DNA from: Flexivirga endophytica
GTDB taxonomy: Bacteria > Actinomycetota > Actinomycetes > Actinomycetales > Dermatophilaceae
Length of the DNA: 64,000 bases
Assembly (NCBI RefSeq): GCF_014640635.1
Contig: NZ_BMHI01000001.1
Span: 868,001 to 932,000 of the forward strand
Reading direction: 5' to 3'
The number at the start of each line of letters is the position of its first letter. The first letter of the stretch is position 1. A model generated the notes under the pieces. That model was not told the DNA's origin and did no database searches. It saw only the letters and a program-made list of their open reading frames with translations. Positions 43,602 to 51,251 of this stretch are shown here, in pieces. The position numbers and the translations under genes were made by a program.

Positions 43602-44894
43602 TCAGAGCGTGTCGTGCTTGACGAGGTCGCCGTTGATCCAGACCCTTGCAATGTCGGCAGGTGTGCCCATGGCGAAGACCTTTGCCAGCGCGTCCTCCGG
43701 GTCCGTAGCGTGGCGGATGCCGACACCGAGTGGCGAATTCTGTTCCGGCGCAACGAATACCGCATCGAACTGCTTGCCGACGCTGAGATCGCCGATCTGG
43801 TCCCGCAGCCCGAGCGCGTCCGCGCCGGCGGCCGTGGTCAGGTGCAGCAGGTGTGCCGGGGTGAGCGGAACTCCCTGTGTCCCGAGCAAGCTCTGGATGA
43901 AGTACGCCTGCAAGCCCTCCTTGAGCAGCGAAAAGCCGGTGCCGCCACCGACATCGGTGCCCATCGCGACCCGCACGCCGTGCTGCAGATGCCCGGCGAG
44001 CGGGAACATCCCACTGCCGAGCGAGGCATTGCTGGTGGGGCAGTGCGCCACCGCCGCGCGGCTCGCGGACAGCATGTCCAGCTCGGCATCGGTGGGGTGC
44101 ACGTTGTGGGCGAGCACCGTGTGCGCGTCGAGCAGGCCGTGGTCCTGATAGGTGCCGACGTAGCTCGATCCGTCGAAAAGCCTTGCCACTTCTGCGACTT
44201 CGGTGACGTTCTCGTTGACATGCGAGGTGCACCAGGCATGGTCGATGTCCTTGTATGCCGCGCCACACGCCTCGAGCAGGTCCACGCTGCACGAGTAGGA
44301 GAAGCGTGGTGTGACGGCATACCGGAGTCGTTCGTGGTCCTGCCAGCGTGCGGCGAGGGAGACCGACTCGTCATACGCCCGCTCGGGAGTCGTCAGCAGG
44401 TCGGGACGCAACAGTCGGTCCGAGACGACGAGACCGGAGGTCACCCGCATGCCGCTGCGCTCGGCGCTGCGGAACAGTTCGTCCATCGCAGTCGCGAAGT
44501 GTGCTCCGAAGACCAGCGCCGAGGTGGTGCCGGCCCGGGTCATGCCGTGCACGAACTCGTCGGCGACCTGCGCGGCATACGTCGCGTCGTGCAGCTTGGC
44601 TTCCTCGGGAAGGGCGGAGTGCTCCAGCCAGTCGAGCAGCGGCTTGCCCAACCCGCCGATGGCGCGAATCTGCGGGTAGTGCACGTGGGTGTCGACGAAT
44701 CCGGGCAGCAGGATGCCGTCGCGCAGGTCGATCACCTCGTCGTCGGGCGCCTCCGCACGCAAGGTGTCGAACGAGCCACGCGCCATGATCCGGCCGTCGA
44801 TCACGGCCAGTGCGATATCGGCTTCGGCGCGCAACCGGCCGCCGCTGAACGGATCGGCCGGGGTGTCGAGGATCGTGGCGCGATAGATCGTCAT
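43602..44894 (-). CDS. guaD: Guanine deaminase
   Basis: This amidohydrolase converts guanine to xanthine. The 430-residue protein has the metal motif PGFVDTHVHYPQ, the substrate region SHVNEN, the HCPTSNASLGSG segment and the metal Asp in GTDVGGGTGFSL. Its start overlaps the xdhC stop (ATGA). Its product feeds xanthine dehydrogenase encoded upstream in the same operon. Confidence 0.93.
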   Translation of the reverse strand: MTIYRATILDTPADPFSGGRLRAEADIALAVIDGRIMARGSFDTLRAEAPDDEVIDLRDGILLPGFVDTHVHYPQIRAIGGLGKPLLDWLEHSALPEEAKLHDATYAAQVADEFVHGMTRAGTTSALVFGAHFATAMDELFRSAERSGMRVTSGLVVSDRLLRPDLLTTPERAYDESVSLAARWQDHERLRYAVTPRFSYSCSVDLLEACGAAYKDIDHAWCTSHVNENVTEVAEVARLFDGSSYVGTYQDHGLLDAHTVLAHNVHPTDAELDMLSASRAAVAHCPTSNASLGSGMFPLAGHLQHGVRVAMGTDVGGGTGFSLLKEGLQAYFIQSLLGTQGVPLTPAHLLHLTTAAGADALGLRDQIGDLSVGKQFDAVFVAPEQNSPLGVGIRHATDPEDALAKVFAMGTPADIARVWINGDLVKHDTL

Positions 44895-45712
44895 CGGCTC
44901 ACCGCCGAGGTCGAGACGTCGGCGAAACGGCGCACGAGGTCCGCCGCGACGCTGAGAGCGATGATCGCCGGCGCCTTGCCGGGCAAGTCCGGCAGGCCGA
45001 TGGGCGTGGTGATCCGCGCCAGCTCCGCCTCATCGTGGCCCTCCTCGGTCAGCCGGCGGCGGAAGCGGGCCCACTTCGCCGAAGATCCGATCAGGCCGAT
45101 GCTCCCCAGGTGCGCGCAACGCAGCGCCGAGTCGCAGATCGCGATGTCCTCGGCATGGTCATGCGTCATCACCAGCACGTGGCTACCGGCCGGGACCTCG
45201 CCCAGCACGACCTCGGGCACCGGTGCCGGATGGGGTATGACGGACGCGATCGCGTCGTCCAGCACGGCGAGGCGCTCGGGGGAGAGGTGGGCCGAGCGGG
45301 AGTCGACCAGGTGCAGCTCGATCTCATGGCGGGACAGGATGCGGGCCAGCTCGAGACCGACGTGGCCGACGCCGAAGATCGCGACCGACGGCCGAACGGG
45401 CAATGGTTCCAACAGGATCCGGACCTCGCCGCCGCAGCACTGGACGCCGTGCTCGGCGGGGGCCTTGTCGCTGAGTGCGACCGTCATCTCCTGCGGCTCC
45501 CGGCCGTCCTGCGCCGCGAGCAGTGCGCGGGCCTTCGAAACGGCGGTCTCCTCGAGGTTGCCGCCGCCGATGGTGTCGAAGACCTCGTCAGCGGTGGCGA
45601 CCATCTTTGCGCCGGCCGCACGGGGAGCGTGCCCGCGCACGTCGACGAGGGTTATCAGCACCGCGGCACGGCGTTGCGTTCGGAGCAGACCGATTGCGTC
45701 ATACCAATTCAC
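44891..45712 (-). CDS. xdhC: Xanthine dehydrogenase accessory protein XdhC
   Basis: This factor binds and sulfurates the molybdenum cofactor before insertion into XdhB. The 273-residue protein has the N-terminal domain with GGGNLEETAVSKAR and a Rossmann domain, VAIFGVGHVGLELARIL. GTG at 45712, one base after the xdhB stop, is preferred to longer frames. It is coupled to guaD by ATGA. Confidence 0.9.
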   Translation of the reverse strand: MNWYDAIGLLRTQRRAAVLITLVDVRGHAPRAAGAKMVATADEVFDTIGGGNLEETAVSKARALLAAQDGREPQEMTVALSDKAPAEHGVQCCGGEVRILLEPLPVRPSVAIFGVGHVGLELARILSRHEIELHLVDSRSAHLSPERLAVLDDAIASVIPHPAPVPEVVLGEVPAGSHVLVMTHDHAEDIAICDSALRCAHLGSIGLIGSSAKWARFRRRLTEEGHDEAELARITTPIGLPDLPGKAPAIIALSVAADLVRRFADVSTSAVSR

Positions 45713-45713
45713 G

Positions 45714-48119
45714 TCATACCCCCGAAGGCACGCGCTGCTCGGCATCGGCAGCGTTCGGAATCTGCTGTGCGGCAACGTCGTTCGGCAACTCCGCCCGTGC
45801 GGCTTCGATCGCCCAGAAGACGGCCTCCGGGGTCGCCGGAGACGCCAGGTGCACGCTGGTGCCCGCCGGCCCGAAGGCGTTGGCGGCCTTGCGCAGCGCT
45901 TCGCGCACCGAGAAGGGCAGCATCAGCGGTGGCTCGCCGACGGCCTTGGAGCCGTAGATCGCGCCTTCCTCCGTGGCGTTCTTGAACATCGTGACGTTGA
46001 AGACCTCGGGCATCTCCGAGAAGCTCGGCAGCTTGTAGGTGCTTGCTGCTTGTGTCGAGAACCGGCCACGGGTCGGCCCGTCACCGGCGTCCCAGCGCTG
46101 GTCCTCCAGCGTGAGCCAGCCCGCTCCCTGCACGAAGGCGCCTTCGATCTGGCCGATGTCGATCAGCGGCGACAGGCTGTCACCGACGTCGTGGACGATG
46201 TCGACCCTCCGGTTGCGGTAGGCACCGGTGAAGCCGTCGACCTCGACCTCGGCGACCGCCGCGCCATACGAGAAGTACTTGAACGGCGAGCCCTGGTAGG
46301 TCTCTTCGTTCCACTCCAGGCCCTCGGTGCGGTAGTAGCCGGCAGCGTGCAACTGGATGCGCTGCAGGTAGGCGGTGCGCACCAACTCCTCCCATGGGAT
46401 CGGCTCGCGCTCGCTGTTGAGGCCGTATGCCGTTCCGTCGGCGAACCGAACGTCCGCCGGTGGCACGCCGAGGAAGCCGCCGGCGACGACCGCGAGCCGG
46501 TCGCGGATCTGGTCGCAGGCGTGCTTGACCGCGCCGCCGTTCAGGTCGGCGCCGGTGCTGGCCGACGTCGCCGAGGTGTTGGGCACCTTGTCCGTGCGGG
46601 TCGGCGCCAGTCGCACCTTGGACAGGGGCAGTCCGAGGGCGGTGGCTGCGACCTGCAGCATCTTGGTGTGCAGGCCTTGCCCCATTTCGGTGCCGCCGTG
46701 GTTGACCAGCACCGAGCCGTCCTTGTAGACGAGCACGAGGGCGCCGCCCTGGTTCATCGAGCTCTTGTTGAAGGAGATGCCGAACTTCACCGGCGTCGCG
46801 GCGATGGCGCGCTTGGTGTCGTCGTGAGTGGCGTTGAACCGCTCGATCTCCTGCTGCCGCTGCGCGAAGTCGCTCCCGGTGAGCAGCTCGTCCCAGATCT
46901 GGTGCAGCCGCTCGATCTGCCGCACCCGCTGGCCGTATGGCGTCGTCTGGTCGGCGGACCGGTAGAAGTTGCGTTGCCGGATCTCTTCGCCCGTCAGGCC
47001 GAGTTGCGGTGCGACGGTGCCGAGGATGTTCTCGGTCACGAGCATGCCCTGCGGGCCGCCGAAACCGCGGAACGCGGTGTGCGAGGTGCGGTTGGTCTTC
47101 GCGATGCGCCCGTGCGCCTGGATGTTGGGGATCCAATATGCGTTGTCGATGTGACACAGGGCTCGCGACAGCACCGGCTGGCACAGGTCCAGGCTCCACC
47201 CGCCGTCAGCGGTCAACACGACCTTGAGGGCGAGCAGGTGACCGTCGTCGTCGAAGCCGGCCTGCCACGTGGACAGGAAGTCGGGTCGCTTGCCGGTGAA
47301 CTGGATGTCCTGGTTGCGGTTGAGCCGCACCCGCACCGGCCGACCGGTCAGCTTGGCGCCCAGCGCGGCGATGGCGGCATACCCGTTGGCCTGGGTCTCC
47401 TTGCCGCCGAAGCCACCACCCATCCGCAGGCACTGCACGGTGACCTCGGACGAGCTCAGATCCAGCACGTGTGCCGCGATCTCTTGGGTCTCGCTGGGGT
47501 TCTGGGTGCTGGAGTGGATAAAGACCTGGCCCGACTCGTCGACATACGCGATGGACGCCTGGGTCTCGAGGTAGAACTGCTCCTGGCCGGAGGCCTCCCA
47601 GGTCCCACTGAAGACGTGGGTGGCCGCCGCCATACCGGCGTCGACGTCGCCGCGGGACACGGTCGGCGCGCGACCCTGGAAGCTCTCCGCGGCGATCGCC
47701 TCGGGGATCGTCACGATGGACGGCAGCTCCTCGCAGTCGACCTCGACCGCTGCAGCGCCGAGCCGGGCCGCCTCGAGCGTCTCGCCGAGCACCCAGCACA
47801 CCGGGTGCCCGTAGAACATGATCTCGGTGGGGAAGAGCGGCTCGTCGTGGTTGATGTTCGAGTCGTTCACTCCCGGCACGTCGTCGACGGTCAGCACTCG
47901 CACGACGCCGGGCACGTCGTATGCCGGTGCCGTGTCCAGCCGGGTGACGAGGGCGTGCGCGTGCGGGACCGACACCGGGTAGGCGTGCAACAGGTCCTTG
48001 GTGCGGCCGACCAGGTCGTCGGTGTAGAGCGCGGCGCCGGTCACGTGGTCGACAGCGTCACCGTGTGGAACCGCCTCTCCGACAACGGGGTTGGCGGGTC
48101 GGTCGGACAGCGTGCTCAT
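45714..48119 (-). CDS. xdhB: Xanthine dehydrogenase, molybdopterin-binding subunit
   Basis: This is the catalytic Moco subunit that oxidises hypoxanthine and xanthine to urate. The 801-residue protein has GEAVPHGDAVDHVTGAALYTDD at the N-terminus, MGGGFGGKETQA, FRGFGGPQ and the C-terminal KAVGEPPLMLPFSVREA with the catalytic Glu. It overlaps xdhA by ATGA. Confidence 0.95.
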   Translation of the reverse strand: MSTLSDRPANPVVGEAVPHGDAVDHVTGAALYTDDLVGRTKDLLHAYPVSVPHAHALVTRLDTAPAYDVPGVVRVLTVDDVPGVNDSNINHDEPLFPTEIMFYGHPVCWVLGETLEAARLGAAAVEVDCEELPSIVTIPEAIAAESFQGRAPTVSRGDVDAGMAAATHVFSGTWEASGQEQFYLETQASIAYVDESGQVFIHSSTQNPSETQEIAAHVLDLSSSEVTVQCLRMGGGFGGKETQANGYAAIAALGAKLTGRPVRVRLNRNQDIQFTGKRPDFLSTWQAGFDDDGHLLALKVVLTADGGWSLDLCQPVLSRALCHIDNAYWIPNIQAHGRIAKTNRTSHTAFRGFGGPQGMLVTENILGTVAPQLGLTGEEIRQRNFYRSADQTTPYGQRVRQIERLHQIWDELLTGSDFAQRQQEIERFNATHDDTKRAIAATPVKFGISFNKSSMNQGGALVLVYKDGSVLVNHGGTEMGQGLHTKMLQVAATALGLPLSKVRLAPTRTDKVPNTSATSASTGADLNGGAVKHACDQIRDRLAVVAGGFLGVPPADVRFADGTAYGLNSEREPIPWEELVRTAYLQRIQLHAAGYYRTEGLEWNEETYQGSPFKYFSYGAAVAEVEVDGFTGAYRNRRVDIVHDVGDSLSPLIDIGQIEGAFVQGAGWLTLEDQRWDAGDGPTRGRFSTQAASTYKLPSFSEMPEVFNVTMFKNATEEGAIYGSKAVGEPPLMLPFSVREALRKAANAFGPAGTSVHLASPATPEAVFWAIEAARAELPNDVAAQQIPNAADAEQRVPSGV

Positions 48120-49612
48120 GCCACATCACCTTCCTGGGAAGCGGTCTCGGCGTAGATCTTGCGCAGCGACGTGCCGAGCATCGCCCGTCGGTATTTGCTG
48201 CTGGCCCGGTGGTCGTCCATGGGGGTGCCCTCCTCCTGGAGCAGCGCGGCGGCGGCGCGGACGGTCTCCGCCGTCCAGGGCTTGCCCACCAGAGCGGCTT
48301 CGACTGCGGTGGCGCGCAGTGGCGTGGCGGCGACGCCGCCCAGGCCGATGCGGGCCTTGCGCACGACACCGTCCGCGACATCGATCGCGTAGCCGATGGC
48401 GACACTGGAGATGTCGTCGAAACGACGCTTGGCGATCTTGTGGAACGCGGTGATGCCGGACAGCGGCAACGGGATCCGCACCGCCTGGATCAGCTCGCCG
48501 GCGGCCAGGACGGTCTGTCGGTAGCCGGTGAAGTAGTCGGCGAGCGGCACCACTCGCACACCGTCGAGGCCGACGAGGACGAGCTCGGCGTCCAGGGCGA
48601 GCAGCGCGGGCGGGGTGTCACCGATGGGGGAGCCGGTGCCGAGGTTGCCGCCGATGGTGGCGCCGTTGCGGATCAACCGGGAGGCGAACTGCGGGAAAAG
48701 CTTGTCCAGCAACGGGATCCGGCCGTCGAGTGCGCGCTCGATCTCGCTGAGGGTGAGGCCCGCGCCGAGTTCGACGTAGGAGTCGTTCTCCTCGAGGGTG
48801 CGCAGCTCGGGTAACTGGTCGAGGCCGACGACCAGGTCGGCGCGCGCCGACTTGATGTTGACGTCGACGCCCCAGTCGGTGCAGCCGGCGACCGGCACGG
48901 CGTCCGGGTTGTCGCGCAGGATCTCGAGTGCTTCGGTCAGCGAGGCCGGGCGGACGAACCGCCGCCCGTCCAGCTCGTATGACGTGGGCTCGGCGGCCGG
49001 CGCGGGTCCGTTGCACCGGGCACCCAGCGGATCCTCGGCCGGGACGTCGCCGAGGGCATAGGCGGCGTCGCGGATCGGCCGGTAGCCGGTGCAGCGACAC
49101 AGGTTGCCGGACAACGCGTGCAGGTCGAAGCCGTTGGCGCCGTGCTCTGACGTGAAGATTCGTTCCTCATCTTCACGTTCAGAGCCTGTGTTCGTCTGGG
49201 CGGTCTCCGGCCGCGCCGTCCGCTCCGGCCGGTAGTATTCGGCCGCCATACTGCAGACGAATCCTGGTGTGCAGTAACCACACTGGGACCCGCCGCGGAC
49301 GGCCATCTCCTGCTGGACCGGGTGCAGTGCGTCCGGGCTGCCCAAGCCCTCGGAGGTGACGATCTCCTGACCGGCGAAGGCCGCGGCGGGCACCAGGCAG
49401 GCGTTGAGCGCGGTCCAGCGCGTGCTGTCGTCACCGTCCGGCCGGGCGACCAACACCGAGCACGCTCCGCACTCGCCTTCGGCGCAGCCTTCCTTGGCGC
49501 CGGTGAGGCCTTCGGAACGCAGCCAGTCCAGCAGGTTGGTGTGCGCGGCATCGGTGAACTCGCGCGGTTGCCCGTTGACGGTCACGCCCAGCGGCGACGC
49601 GGGGTCAGTCAT
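48116..49612 (-). CDS. xdhA: Xanthine dehydrogenase small subunit (2Fe-2S and FAD)
   Basis: This subunit carries electrons from the molybdenum centre to NAD through two 2Fe-2S clusters and FAD. The 498-residue protein has the plant-type ferredoxin motif CAEGECGACSV, the second cluster CGYCTPGFV...NLCRCTGY, and the FAD motif NGATIGGNLGTGSPIGD. Between the two halves of the second cluster, residues about 143-157 are encoded by an in-frame hairpin. AAAGGAG precedes the ATG. It heads the xdhABC-guaD operon, about 150 bp downstream of a palindromic operator. Confidence 0.94.
   Translation of the reverse strand: MTDPASPLGVTVNGQPREFTDAAHTNLLDWLRSEGLTGAKEGCAEGECGACSVLVARPDGDDSTRWTALNACLVPAAAFAGQEIVTSEGLGSPDALHPVQQEMAVRGGSQCGYCTPGFVCSMAAEYYRPERTARPETAQTNTGSEREDEERIFTSEHGANGFDLHALSGNLCRCTGYRPIRDAAYALGDVPAEDPLGARCNGPAPAAEPTSYELDGRRFVRPASLTEALEILRDNPDAVPVAGCTDWGVDVNIKSARADLVVGLDQLPELRTLEENDSYVELGAGLTLSEIERALDGRIPLLDKLFPQFASRLIRNGATIGGNLGTGSPIGDTPPALLALDAELVLVGLDGVRVVPLADYFTGYRQTVLAAGELIQAVRIPLPLSGITAFHKIAKRRFDDISSVAIGYAIDVADGVVRKARIGLGGVAATPLRATAVEAALVGKPWTAETVRAAAALLQEEGTPMDDHRASSKYRRAMLGTSLRKIYAETASQEGDVA
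49144..49185. repeat. Long in-frame hairpin inside xdhA
   Basis: Arms 49144-49159 and 49169-49185 form 16 base pairs with a single-base bulge around a 9-nt loop. The segment encodes a charged linker (SEREDEERIFTSEH) between the cysteine pairs of the second cluster. The palindrome and lower GC suggest an inserted element. Confidence 0.7.
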
Positions 49613-49759
49613 CAGCGACTCCTTTCGAGCCAGGAGAGCAGAGCTTCCCGGTCAAGTGGTCGCATGGTTGCGTGCAGCGGTGCTGCACATCGATCGGCGA
49701 GTTCCGATCGGTTATCCATGCAGAACGACCGGACCCGTGGGCTGAGTCAACTCTACGGC

Positions 49760-49774
49760 TCAACAATTTGTTGA
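49760..49774. promoter_or_regulatory. Palindromic operator TCAACAA-T-TTGTTGA upstream of xdhA
   Basis: A perfect 7-1-7 palindrome lies 148 bp before xdhA, just upstream of a -35-like TTGACT on the minus strand (49745-49750). A related site occurs at 53480-53494 before the permease gene. Confidence 0.6.
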
Positions 49775-49827
49775 ACAAGGATTTTGGGGTTTCGGTGGTG
49801 TTCGTGTCACATGCGTGCGTGGGTGGA

Positions 49828-51192
49828 TCAGCCGGACAGGACCGGCACGGAGACCCGTGCGGATGCGTGTGCCGCGCCCTGGGCAAGCAGGTGCTCGTCG
49901 GCTCGGCTCAGGTGACCGTCACGGACGACCGGACGACCCGCCACCATGGCCAGGTCGAGCGGTGGCGGACTTCCCAGCACGAGTCCGGCGACCGGGTCCG
50001 CGATGCCTGCGTGCGCCAGCGTGTCCATCCGCCAGAGACACAGGTCCGCCTGCTTGCCCGGCTCGAGGGAGCCGATCTGGTCTTCCCAGCCCAGCAGTCG
50101 CGCCCCACCGATGGTGGCCGCTTCCAGTGCCTGACGAACGCCGAGTGCTGTCGGCCCGCCGACCGCACGGGCGAACAGCAGTGCGTGCCGGGCCTCCTCG
50201 AGAAGCGAGGTCGCCTCGTTCGAGGCGGCTCCGTCGACGCCGAGTCCGACCGGGGCGCCGGCAGCAAGCAGGTCGCTGGTGCGGCATACGCCCGCACCCA
50301 GCCGCGCATTGGAGGACGGGCAGTGCGCGACACCGGTGCCGGTGCGGGCGAGCGTCTGGATCGCCCTGTCGTCGAAGTGGATCCCGTGTGCGAACCACAC
50401 GTCGTCGCCCAGCCAGCCCACTGACTCCATGTAGTCCAACGGAGCCAGCCGGAAGTGCTCACGGCAGTAGTCGTCCTCGTCGAGCGTCTCGGCGAGATGC
50501 GTGTGCAGCCGGACCCCTCGGTCGCGGGCCAGTGCGGCTGCTTCCCGCAACAGGTCCGTGGTGACCGAGAAGGGTGAGCACGGTGCGACTCCCACCCGCA
50601 CCAACGCGCCCGGTGACGCGTCGTGGTGCGTGTCGATAGCGGCGCTCGTCGCCTGCAGGATCTCGTCGATCGACTCCACTACGTGGTCCGGCGGCAGGCC
50701 ACCGTCCGACCGGCCGAGGTCCATCGAGCCACGGGTGGCGAAGAAGCGGACGCCGATGTCGCCAGCTGCCGCGATCTCGGCGCCCAGCACGTCACCGCCG
50801 TCGCGCGGGAAGACGTAGTGATGGTCCATGACCGTGGTGCACCCGGACAGCGCCAGTTTCCCGATGCCCGCCGCAGCCGCCTGTCCGACGATCTGCTCGT
50901 CAATGTTGCCCCACACCGGGTAGAGCGCCGTCAGCCACTCGAAAAGCGTTGCGTCCACGGCATACCCGCGGGTCGCCCACTGATAGAGGTGGTGGTGCGT
51001 GTTGACGAGACCGGGGGTGAGCACGCAGCCGGCGCCGTTGACGATCTGCACCTCCTCACGCGTGGGGACATAGGGCCCGGGGGAGACCGACCGGATGCGG
51101 GACCCGTCGATGACCATGTGGCCGACGTCGTGCTCGGTGCGGTCCGCATCCATGGTGACGACCGTGCACCCGTCGATGACAGTGATGCTCAT
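49828..51192 (-). CDS. 8-oxoguanine deaminase (amidohydrolase)
   Basis: This enzyme deaminates 8-oxoguanine to urate. The 454-residue protein belongs to the AtzA/SsnA-like branch: LTPGLVNTHHHLYQWATRGYA (metal His pair), the HTHLAET segment, the WFAHGIHFDD region and GLGVDGAASNEA (metal Asp). The length and motifs favour 8-oxoguanine deaminase over other cytosine or guanine deaminases. It follows the permease fusion through a mini-ORF that overlaps both genes. Confidence 0.87.
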   Translation of the reverse strand: MSITVIDGCTVVTMDADRTEHDVGHMVIDGSRIRSVSPGPYVPTREEVQIVNGAGCVLTPGLVNTHHHLYQWATRGYAVDATLFEWLTALYPVWGNIDEQIVGQAAAAGIGKLALSGCTTVMDHHYVFPRDGGDVLGAEIAAAGDIGVRFFATRGSMDLGRSDGGLPPDHVVESIDEILQATSAAIDTHHDASPGALVRVGVAPCSPFSVTTDLLREAAALARDRGVRLHTHLAETLDEDDYCREHFRLAPLDYMESVGWLGDDVWFAHGIHFDDRAIQTLARTGTGVAHCPSSNARLGAGVCRTSDLLAAGAPVGLGVDGAASNEATSLLEEARHALLFARAVGGPTALGVRQALEAATIGGARLLGWEDQIGSLEPGKQADLCLWRMDTLAHAGIADPVAGLVLGSPPPLDLAMVAGRPVVRDGHLSRADEHLLAQGAAHASARVSVPVLSG

Positions 51193-51251
51193 GGAGTCGC
51201 CCTCCTTCGCCGGGCAATGCCGTCGCTCTGTGCTTGTGATCGCTCGCTCAT
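51189..51251 (-). CDS. Mini-ORF bridging the permease and 8-oxoguanine deaminase genes
   Basis: A 20-codon frame (MSERSQAQSDGIARRRRATP) starts in the ATGA of the permease stop and ends in the ATGA of the deaminase start. Its AGG-AGG codons form the deaminase ribosome binding site. It resembles the tandem mini-ORFs at 13429-13568 (MSERS start, DGI, Arg run), which makes chance less likely. Confidence 0.45.
   Translation of the reverse strand: MSERSQAQSDGIARRRRATP

Noticed and set aside
43536-48155. A 1539-codon open frame on + across guaD and xdhCBA
   Set aside because: It is antisense to four clearly conserved genes and its translation is Arg/Val/Gly-rich without domains. Such shadows are expected in GC-rich DNA.
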